NCBI GenBank assembly: GCA_009908725.1 | Contig: JAAAOT010000204.1 | Coordinates: forward strand, 1 to 35,111 | Source of the DNA: Bacteroidota bacterium | Lineage (GTDB): Bacteria; Bacteroidota; Rhodothermia; Rhodothermales; Salinibacteraceae | Direction of reading: 5' to 3' | Length of the DNA: 35,111 nucleotides | Part shown: in pieces, positions 19,560 through 27,423 of the stretch | How positions within the stretch are numbered: the first letter of the stretch is position 1 | Layout: each line of letters begins with the position of its first letter | The notes under the pieces: generated by a model | Databases searched by the model: none | What the model saw: the letters and a program-made list of their open reading frames with translations, nothing else | Told to the model about the DNA's origin: nothing | Translations under genes and position numbers: made by a program

Positions 19560-21365
19560 TCAGGACGCGTCGTCTTCGTTGTCGTCGTCGTCCGCATCGT
19601 CGGACGCGTCCGGTCCCTTGGCTTTCTTCGAGCCGGGGAGCTGCGCCTTCTTGGTGCCGGGGCCCTCTGCTTTTTTCGGGCCGGGGCCTTCCGCTTTCTT
19701 CGTTCCCGGGCCCTCGGCCTTCCTGGAGCCGGGCAGGGACGCTTTCTTCGTCGCGGGTGTGTCGTCCGCCTCGGTCGGGACCGGGTCGGATTCGCTGGCG
19801 GTGCGAGCACGGGCAGGCGCGGGCTCGGGGGCCTGCTCGGAGGTGCCGTCGCCGGAACCGTCGCCGTGACCGTAGTTCATCGGCTGGCGTGGGGCGGCAA
19901 AGGCCGGATCGGGCAGTTCGTCCGGGGCGGAGCGGATGGTCATGTACATGTTGGCCATCATCATGACGACGCCGCCGAGGTAGAGCAGTCCGCCGATCAG
20001 GCGAACCCAGTACATCGGGATGACCTGCACGACCGTCTCGATAAATTCGGGGTACATCAGGTTGCCGGCTTCATCAAACGCGCGCCACATCAGGCCCTGC
20101 GTGATACCGGAGTTGTACATGGCGAGCACGTACAGCAGGATGCCAATGGTGCCCGTCCAGAAGTGGGCGTTGGCCAGTTTCTGGCTCCAGAGCTCCGTTC
20201 GCCAGAGGCGGGGCAGCAGCCAGTAGATCATGCCGAAGGTCATAAAGCCATTCCAGCCAAGGGCACCGGAGTGCACGTGCCCGATCGTCCAGTCGGTGTA
20301 GTGGCTGAGCGCGTTTACGCTCTTAATCGACAGCAGCGGCCCTTCGAAGGTCGACATGCCGTAGAAGGTGATGCCGATCACGAACATCTTCAGCACCACG
20401 CTATCACGCAGCTTGTGCCACGCACCGCGGAGGGTGAACAGCCCGTTGATCATGCCTCCCCAGCTCGGCATCCACAGCATCACGCTGAAGAGCATCCCCA
20501 GGGTACCCGCCCATTCGGGGAGCGAGGTGTACTGCAGGTGGTGCGGCCCGGCCCAGATGTAAATGAACACCAGGCTCCAGAAGTGGACGATGGAGAGGCG
20601 GTAGCTAAAGACCGGCCGCTCGGCCGCTTTCGGCATGAAGTAGTACATCAGGCCGAGGAACGGCGTGGTCAGGAAAAAGGCCACCGCGTTATGCCCGTAC
20701 CACCACTGCACCAGGGCATCCTGGACGCCGGCGTAGATCGGGTAGCTCTTGAGCATCGAGGCCGGCAGAGCGAGGCTGTTGCCGACGTGCAGCACGGCGA
20801 CCGTTACGATCGTCGCGATGTAGAACCAGAGCGCCACGTACAGGTGCTTCTCACGGCGCTTGTAGAGCGTCCCGAAGAAGTTGATTGCAAACACGATCCA
20901 GACGACCGCAATCGCGATGTCGATCGGCCACTCCAGCTCGGCGTACTCCTTCGAGGTGGTGTATCCGAGAGGAAGCGTGATCGCCGCCGAGACGATGATG
21001 GCCTGCCAGCCCCAGAAGTGGAACTTACTCATCCAATCGCTGAACATCCGTGCCTTGCACAGACGCTGCGTGGAATAGTAGATAGCCGCGAAGATGGAGT
21101 TGCCGGCAAACGCGAAGATGACCGCGTTCGTGTGCACCGGACGGAGGCGGCCGAAGGACAGGTACTCGCCAAGGTTGGCGGCAGGCCAGGGCAGCTGCAG
21201 CGCGATCAGGGCTCCGACAGCCATGCCGATGAAGCCCCAGAGGACCGTCGCGTACACGAAGTAGCGAACGATCTTCTCGTCGTACGTGAAAATGTCAATG
21301 TTCGAACGCTCGCGCCCGGCCGAACGCATATCGGTTGGCGCTGAAGCGGTGCTGGCTTGAGCCAT
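19560..21365 (-). CDS. ccoN: cbb3 oxidase catalytic subunit CcoN with octapeptide-repeat and acidic C-terminal tail
   Basis: [113 protein letters not shown]. Confidence 0.97.
   Translation of the reverse strand: MAQASTASAPTDMRSAGRERSNIDIFTYDEKIVRYFVYATVLWGFIGMAVGALIALQLPWPAANLGEYLSFGRLRPVHTNAVIFAFAGNSIFAAIYYSTQRLCKARMFSDWMSKFHFWGWQAIIVSAAITLPLGYTTSKEYAELEWPIDIAIAVVWIVFAINFFGTLYKRREKHLYVALWFYIATIVTVAVLHVGNSLALPASMLKSYPIYAGVQDALVQWWYGHNAVAFFLTTPFLGLMYYFMPKAAERPVFSYRLSIVHFWSLVFIYIWAGPHHLQYTSLPEWAGTLGMLFSVMLWMPSWGGMINGLFTLRGAWHKLRDSVVLKMFVIGITFYGMSTFEGPLLSIKSVNALSHYTDWTIGHVHSGALGWNGFMTFGMIYWLLPRLWRTELWSQKLANAHFWTGTIGILLYVLAMYNSGITQGLMWRAFDEAGNLMYPEFIETVVQVIPMYWVRLIGGLLYLGGVVMMMANMYMTIRSAPDELPDPAFAAPRQPMNYGHGDGSGDGTSEQAPEPAPARARTASESDPVPTEADDTPATKKASLPGSRKAEGPGTKKAEGPGPKKAEGPGTKKAQLPGSKKAKGPDASDDADDDDNEDDAS
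19608..19751 (-). repeat. Degenerate 24-bp tandem repeat (6 units) inside the ccoN 3' end
   Basis: Translates to [48 protein letters not shown]. Confidence 0.9.
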
Positions 21366-21566
21366 GGGTAGGTACGTAGGATAAGCGGTGAGGGCGGTGG
21401 AGCGAGCTCCGCATGGGCGATGCGAGAGCGGGGAATCGGCCTCAGCGCGACCAGCACGGTCACGGAGAACACGACTCGGCAATTGTGACGAAAACGTATG
21501 AGGTGGCGATCGGGATGTCTGTCGGTAGCCTCTGTAGCCCGACGTAGGTCTCGCCCGACCTGCCGT

Positions 21567-21583
21567 GTGGGGATGATCCCCAC
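21567..21583. promoter_or_regulatory. Perfect 17-bp palindrome upstream of ccoN
   Basis: GTGGGGAT-G-ATCCCCAC, 8-bp perfect arms. Confidence 0.6.
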
Positions 21584-21707
21584 GTCCGGGGAAATGGCGG
21601 CTTGCTGTGCCTGAAGGGGATCAGGCGAGAGGCACCCCCTTACAGTCGGCGCGTCGCATAACGGGCGCGTCGGCCGATTCGATCGGCCTGGGTGCCGACG
21701 GCGGCGA

Positions 21708-22730
21708 TCAGACGGCGTCCGTCGTGGAAGACTCCGTGTTCGTTTTCCAGCCGGTGGTTCGAGCCGACACGTCGGGTGCAGAGCCGGGCGCGCCGTCATT
21801 TGTTCCAGCGCGCGGTGTCCACGTCTCGCCCACGAGCGATCGGCCGAACGCGCGGGTTAGAAAGACCGGGCGGGCGACGCGTCGCAGCACGCGTTCGACG
21901 ACGTGGCCGAGCGGATGCTGTTCACGGCTGATCGTGCCGTGGGTCGACATGACGAGCAGGTCGCTGTCCTGCTTGGTGGCGAATTGCCCGATCTGGTCGG
22001 CTGCGTCTCCGTGGCGGATGTGCACGTGAACGGTCGGGTAGAGCGGGCCGTCCGGAATGAGGGCCTCCGCGCGGCGTTTGGCTTTCCGTTCCGGAAGCGT
22101 GGCGTCGCTGAGCGAGAGCATATCGGTCTCATTGAGCGCAACGTACTGCGGCCGGTCCATCACGTGGAGCAGATCGATCTCGGCATCCAGGTCGACCGCC
22201 ATCGCGAAGGCGTGGCGGAGGGCGGACATCGAGTTCTCCGAAAAGTCCGTCGGCACGAGAATGCGACGGATGGGCGAGCGATGATCTTCGCCCACCGTTC
22301 CACACCGCATGACCGAGCGGCCCGTCACGAACACCGGGACGTTCAGGCGCGTCACGAACTGCCGCGTTGGCTCGCTGGCCAGGGCGGGGATGGGGCCGCG
22401 GTCCGACGGCGTGTCCAGCACCACCAGGTCGATGTCTTCCTGCTCTACGTACTGCAGGATTCGGTCGACGGTGACCACGTCCTCATCGAGCGCCGTGGTG
22501 ATCGAGCGCGGCGGGAGCGGCGAGCCACTCGTAGCCGCCGCCACGATGTCCAGAATCTGGTTGTGCAGGGAGCGCACAGGTCCAGCGTCGGGTGCGGCGG
22601 TCGCCTCTGGATGGGGCACCACGTGCACCGTCGCACGGCACGTTTCCGCTAGGGAAAGCGCCTGCATCAGGGCCGGGTGCGCGTCGGCGCCGGGGTGAAC
22701 CGGGCAAAGAATGGTATTGGCGGAAAGCAT
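21708..22730 (-). CDS. Tandem universal stress protein (two UspA domains)
   Basis: MLSANTILCPVHPGADAHPAL...; second domain IRRILVPTDFSENSMSALRHAFAMAVDLDAEIDLLHVMD...DLLVMSTHGTIS...VLRRVARPVFLTR. Confidence 0.92.
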   Translation of the reverse strand: MLSANTILCPVHPGADAHPALMQALSLAETCRATVHVVPHPEATAAPDAGPVRSLHNQILDIVAAATSGSPLPPRSITTALDEDVVTVDRILQYVEQEDIDLVVLDTPSDRGPIPALASEPTRQFVTRLNVPVFVTGRSVMRCGTVGEDHRSPIRRILVPTDFSENSMSALRHAFAMAVDLDAEIDLLHVMDRPQYVALNETDMLSLSDATLPERKAKRRAEALIPDGPLYPTVHVHIRHGDAADQIGQFATKQDSDLLVMSTHGTISREQHPLGHVVERVLRRVARPVFLTRAFGRSLVGETWTPRAGTNDGAPGSAPDVSARTTGWKTNTESSTTDAV

Positions 22731-22947
22731 AAGGCCACATCGGTCGGATGAATCCCCGTGTTGATCGACATTTCCGAACAGAGTCGCTCCCACGTTCTGG
22801 GGAGAGGAACGGCGTGAGGCAAGAGCGGGGAGGTAACGTGTCGCCCCTCGACGGTCTCATCGATCCGTTTCCAAAGACGCGGTTGAGCGGTCGCGATCAT
22901 GACAGAAGCACCACAGTGACCTACGTGGAGAGATGTCGTTCAGCGAT

Positions 22948-22964
22948 GTAGGGGAAATGCCCAC
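22948..22964. promoter_or_regulatory. Imperfect 17-bp palindrome between divergent usp and sensor kinase genes
   Basis: GTAGGGGAAATGCCCAC; 12 of 17 bases identical to the site upstream of ccoN. Confidence 0.45.
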
Positions 22965-23225
22965 AGCCCCACGGTCGGGATGCGACGGTGATGTAACCGC
23001 GGGCGGCCGCGAACACATCAGGAAACGATGCGACTGTATGCCACGGTGGTCGTAAACGAGTCCGATATTCTCTGACGAAGAACGATCTCTTTTGTATGTT
23101 TTAGCATAGGCATCCCCGACCGCAAAGGCCTGTCCGGCCAACGGGTCGGGGGAGCAGTTGCTCGCTCGCCGAGGACCGCCGTTAGCATTCGTTATTTTGA
23201 TCCGGAAACAGCCGCTCTGACCTGT

Positions 23226-25262
23226 ATGGACACGCTTGTATATGGTCCTGCATCGCAGAACCGCACGGTCGTTGAGCGGGTGCTCCGCGAACGCGGGCAT
23301 GCCGTTGACGTCGCCGCTCCATCTCACGATGCGCCTCCGACGGAGGAAGCAGGCCGGTTCGCCTATGATGTGTGCGTGGTTGTTGACTCGGAGCCGCCGG
23401 TCTTGCGCCGAGCGGAAGAATGCACGCAGCAGTATGACGACCTGCAACTGGTTCTCATCGGCGTTGACCGGGATCCGGAAAGCATCCACCGGGCATTCGA
23501 GGCGGGGGCGAGCGACGTGATTCTCGACGGGTTCGATGCCGATCGGCTGAGCACCCGTCTCGGCCTGGTCGAGCAGTACGTCGAGTCGAACATTCATCGT
23601 CCGCCGGAGGCCTCTCCGTCGCGGCACCAGGCCGTTGTGGCCGAGATCGGTCGCCGGGCACTGGCGGGAACCGAGCTGGAGGTGCTCATGGCACAGGCCG
23701 TGCGCGCCGTGGCTAAGGCGCTCGACCTGAGCATGTGCAAGGTTCTTGAGCATGATCCGGCCCAGAACTGTCTCCGCATAAAGGCCGGCATTGGCTGGTC
23801 GGCCGGAGCAGTTGGCTCAGCCACGGTGACGGACGGTACCGAGTCGCAGGCCGGATACACGCTCCAGGCCGACGCCCCGGTGGTCGTCGAAGACATCAAC
23901 GAGGAAAGCCGGTTCACACCGCCGGACCTTCTGACCGCGCACGGCGCCACGAGCGGGGTCAGCGTCGTCATTGCGAGCACGCCCTCACCGTACGGCATTC
24001 TCGGCGCCCACAGCACCGATCGTCGCGGCTTCGACGAGGAGGACGTGTATTTCCTTCAGTCTGTGTCCAATGTTCTGGCAGGGGCGGTCGAGCGCGCCCG
24101 GACGGAGCGCGCGTTGCGGGAGAGTGAAGCGCGCGCCACGTCGATCATCGATACGACCGTCGACGGCATCATCACGATCGACACCGGCGGCATCATCCAG
24201 TCCTTCAATGCTGCGGCGGAGCGCATCTTCGGGTACACCGCCGAGGAGGTGATGGGCAAGAACGTAAAGGTGCTGATGCCGCAGCCGTACCGGGAGGAGC
24301 ACGATAGCTACATGCGCAGCTATCACGACACCGGCCGACGGCGCATTATCGGGATCGGTCGCGAGGTCACGGGCCGCCGCAAGGACGGTAGCACCTTTCC
24401 GATGGACCTTGCGGTGAGCGAGGTGCACACGGGGTCCGTCCACGCATTCACCGGGATCGTGCGCGACATCAGCGAGCGACGACGGCTGGAGAAAGAGATT
24501 CTGGACATATCCGAGCAGGAGCGTCGACGCATTGGCCAGGACCTGCACGACGGCCTCGGCCAGATGTTGACCGGCATCGGTCTGCTGAGCCAGAACCTGT
24601 CGCGCCAGCTTCGGAACGAGGACAGCGAGTTGGTGGACGAGGCGGAAGAAATCACCGACCTCATCAAGGAGGCGGATCAGTATGCACGCGACCTCGCCCG
24701 GGGCCTGACGCCGGTCGATCTCGAGGCAAACGGTCTTTCGAAAGCCCTCCAGCGACTGAGCGACAACGCCGAGCGTCTCTTCGGTGTCGAATGCACGCTC
24801 GACGAGGCCGGGACGGGACTGGTGCATAACGCCACGGCCGCCACGCACATGTACCGAATTGCGCAGGAGGCCGTCAGCAATGCCGTCCGGCACGGAAGCG
24901 CCGAGCGCATCAAGATCGCGTTTGCGTCGGGAGCCGAGCAGATTCGCCTGCGCATCCAGGACGACGGCGTCGGATTTTCCCCGGAGAACATCGACGGGCC
25001 GGGGATGGGCGTTCATATTATGAACTACCGCGCCCGCATCATCGGCGGGACGCTGGAGATTAGCAGTACGCCGGCCGGCGGGACGACGGTGACGTGCACG
25101 TTGCCCGGCGGCGCCTCGCCCGGTGGCGGGGACGGTGAACGCAGTGCGCAGGAGGGTCCGCCCGGCCCGCCCGTGGGCACGACCGACGGCAACGGCACCG
25201 GCCCCTCAAACATCGGCGGCGGCCCGTCGAGCGGAGGCGGTGGATGCCCGGTGGCCCACTGA
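23226..25262 (+). CDS. Oxygen-sensor-like histidine kinase: receiver-like N-terminus - GAF - FixL-type PAS - HisKA_3 - HATPase_c
   Basis: PAS: [74 protein letters not shown]; H-box [23 protein letters not shown]; HATPase [14 protein letters not shown]...IQDDGVGF...[16 protein letters not shown]. Confidence 0.95.
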   Translation: [678 protein letters not shown]

Positions 25263-25288
25263 CATCGCGGCAACCAGCCGACGCTCGT

Positions 25289-25633
25289 ATGATCCACATT
25301 GTCCTGCACTTCGTCATACCGCTCGCCGTCGGTCTCCTTTTCTATCGTGCGCACTGGCGCGAGGCGGTCGTGATCATGCTGCTGACAATGGTCGTGGACG
25401 CGGACCATCTCCTGGCAGACCCGATCTACGACCCGTCGCGGTGCTCGATTGGCTTTCATCCGCTCCACACGGTGCCGGCCATCGTCGTTTACGCGCTCCT
25501 CTTCCTCGGCCCGCTGGTCGTGCGGTCGACTGCGCCCCTGCATGAGCGCTCCGTGCTCGCCCGCACCGCGCACCTCGCTGGTCTCGGGTTGCTTATTCAC
25601 ATGGGACTCGACGCGGCGGACTGTGTGTGGTGA
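25289..25633 (+). CDS. Small membrane protein, DUF6122-like
   Basis: MIHIVLHFVIPLAVGLLFYRAHWREAVVIMLLTMVVDADHLLADPIYDPSRCSIGFHPLHTVPAIVVY...; conserved D/H residues resemble YdjM/membrane metal-hydrolase-like proteins. Confidence 0.75.
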   Translation: MIHIVLHFVIPLAVGLLFYRAHWREAVVIMLLTMVVDADHLLADPIYDPSRCSIGFHPLHTVPAIVVYALLFLGPLVVRSTAPLHERSVLARTAHLAGLGLLIHMGLDAADCVW

Positions 25634-25638
25634 GGAAT

Positions 25639-25680
25639 CGTTTGGTTGGTCGTGTGTCGCGTTTGGTTGGTCGTGTGTAG
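25639..25680. repeat. 21-bp tandem duplication
   Basis: CGTTTGGTTGGTCGTGTGT twice (25639-25657, 25660-25678). Confidence 0.85.
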
Positions 25681-25849
25681 CGGGTAGGTTGTGGGATCGG
25701 GAGCTACCGGGGTGCCGCCCCCTCCAGCGGGCAACTTACGACTGGCGGCAAATGAACGCCGCCGACAATTCTTGGAACGCCTGCCCCTGTTTGTATTCTT
25801 ACGTGTGCTTTTTTTTAAACCCCTCTTTTTTTCGCGGTAGTAGCTGGTT

Positions 25850-26470
25850 ATGGTTCGAAGCTCGGTGTACCGTTCACGTGCGGTTGTCCTCTTGCTGCTA
25901 TTTGCAGCACCGTCGGGTGACAGCATGGCTCAGCTTCTGACTCTTTCGCTGCGTGCGGAGGCGTCCGTCACGGCGATTCAGCCAGGGTGGCGCGTATATG
26001 CACCGTCAGTGTGCAGCCCGGCTGCTCCGTGCGTGGCCTCAAAAGCAACCGTGTCAGGCAGCGAGACCGGGGATTATAAAACCTCGGAGATGGCTTTCGG
26101 GCTCGCATTACTCGGCTACGCGATCGGTGGCACCATCGGCGGCTTCACGATGCATGCCGTCGCACCCACCCCGGAAGACCGGTATCGAGGGACTCCGGTG
26201 CGTGAACTCCTCGTCGCCTCGGTGGTCGGCGCGGTCTCGGCAGGCACCGTTCTCCACGTTGTTGACGGCCGGACCGGACACTACGGCTACACAACCGGCG
26301 GGGCCGTCGTCGGAAATTTCGTGACGGTCGGCCTTGGCAGTCTGCTCGCGCGCATAGGGCGATCCCGACGCAGCGAAGGGCTGGGATGGTTTGCGATCTA
26401 CACCTTCGCCGTCACCCCGCTCGTGTCGGTCGCCGTCGCCGACGCCGTAAATCAACATACCGCACGGTAG
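25850..26470 (+). CDS. Hypothetical protein with signal peptide and Gly/Ala-rich hydrophobic segments
   Basis: MVRSSVYRSRAVVLLLLFAAPSGDSMAQ...; FGLALLGYAIGGTIGGFTMHAV; VASVVGAVSAGTVLHVV; VVGNFVTVGLGSLLAR. Confidence 0.6.
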   Translation: MVRSSVYRSRAVVLLLLFAAPSGDSMAQLLTLSLRAEASVTAIQPGWRVYAPSVCSPAAPCVASKATVSGSETGDYKTSEMAFGLALLGYAIGGTIGGFTMHAVAPTPEDRYRGTPVRELLVASVVGAVSAGTVLHVVDGRTGHYGYTTGGAVVGNFVTVGLGSLLARIGRSRRSEGLGWFAIYTFAVTPLVSVAVADAVNQHTAR

Positions 26471-26485
26471 AAGAGGCCCCGCCCA

Positions 26486-26565
26486 AACGCATCAACGCTC
26501 CAACGCATCAACGCTCCAACGCATCAACGCTCCAACGCATCAACGCTCCAACGCATCAACGCTCC
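26486..26565. repeat. Five perfect tandem copies of a 16-bp unit
   Basis: AACGCATCAACGCTCC x5, itself two related 8-mers (CAACGCAT / CAACGCTC). Confidence 0.97.
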
Positions 26566-26567
26566 TT

Positions 26568-26604
26568 GTGGGGAAATCCCCGGTACGTGTGGGGGAACCG
26601 TCCC
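26568..26604. promoter_or_regulatory. GTGGGG/CCCC palindrome-like elements upstream of the NarL/FixJ-type regulator
   Basis: GTGGGGAAATCCCCGG (26568-26583) and GTGTGGGGGAACCGTCCC (26587-26604). Confidence 0.4.
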
Positions 26605-26703
26605 TGACGGCTGTCTTTTTGGATCATGTGTACGTTATCGGATGCGGGGCGCCTGTTGTGGGTGTCGCGTGTCCACCGACCGTGTTCACCGATCGCACCG
26701 ATT

Positions 26704-27357
26704 ATGACGGATATCATCATTGTTGACGACCATCCGCTGATGCGAAAAGGTCTGGCTCTGGCGCTTGATGCCGAGGCGGAGTTCAACGTGTCGGGGCAGA
26801 TGAGTAGTGCGGAGGAGGCGCTGGAAGACATCGACGAATTGGATCCCGACCTCGCCATCATCGACATTTCGCTGCCGGGCATGAGCGGGATGGAGCTCGT
26901 GAAGCACCTTCAGGCTCGCAAGCCGGACATCAAGATCCTCGTGGTGTCGCGCCACGACGAAACGCTCTACGCCGAACGTGCCATCCGGGCCGGTGCCCGC
27001 GGGTACGTGATGAAGCTCGAAGCGGGCGAGATGATCGTCAAAGCCGTCCGGCAGGTCATGCGCGGAGGCATCTACGTGAGCGACGAGATCAACGAACGCC
27101 TGCTGATGAGCATGGCCACGGGCGGACGGGAACGGATCACGCAATCGCCGCTGGAGATCCTCAGCGACCGCGAGCTGGAAGTGTTTGAGCTCACGGGCCA
27201 CGGCTCGTCTACGCGCGACATCGCCGAACGCCTGCACCTGTCCGTGAAAACCGTCGAGTCGTATCGGGCCCGGATCAAGAAGAAACTGAACCTCGAATCG
27301 GCAACCGAACTCATGAAGCACGCGGTGCAGTGGGTTGAGAGCGAAAGCGCGACCTGA
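26704..27357 (+). CDS. NarL/FixJ-family response regulator (REC + LuxR HTH)
   Basis: MTDIIIVDDHPLMRKG; phospho-acceptor D54 in IIDISLPGMSG; LSDRELEVFELTGHGSSTRDIAERLHLSVKTVESYRARIKKKLNL. Confidence 0.96.
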   Translation: MTDIIIVDDHPLMRKGLALALDAEAEFNVSGQMSSAEEALEDIDELDPDLAIIDISLPGMSGMELVKHLQARKPDIKILVVSRHDETLYAERAIRAGARGYVMKLEAGEMIVKAVRQVMRGGIYVSDEINERLLMSMATGGRERITQSPLEILSDRELEVFELTGHGSSTRDIAERLHLSVKTVESYRARIKKKLNLESATELMKHAVQWVESESAT

Positions 27358-27423
27358 TCGTCCCGGTGTTTTACGCGTCCCATCCCTCCATCCCTTCCTA
27401 TCGTCACGGAACCCCGAACGGCC

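Noticed and set aside
19479-21344. 621-aa plus-strand ORF opposite ccoN
   Set aside because: Antisense to a clear CcoN; His/Arg/Val-rich composition typical of shadow ORFs.
21672-21688. Palindrome GGCCGAT-TCG-ATCGGCC downstream of usp as a terminator
   Set aside because: A good inverted repeat, but there is no T-tract on the minus strand; cannot be supported as a terminator.
26486-26565. CRISPR array
   Set aside because: Repeats are contiguous 16-mers with no spacers and no cas genes nearby.
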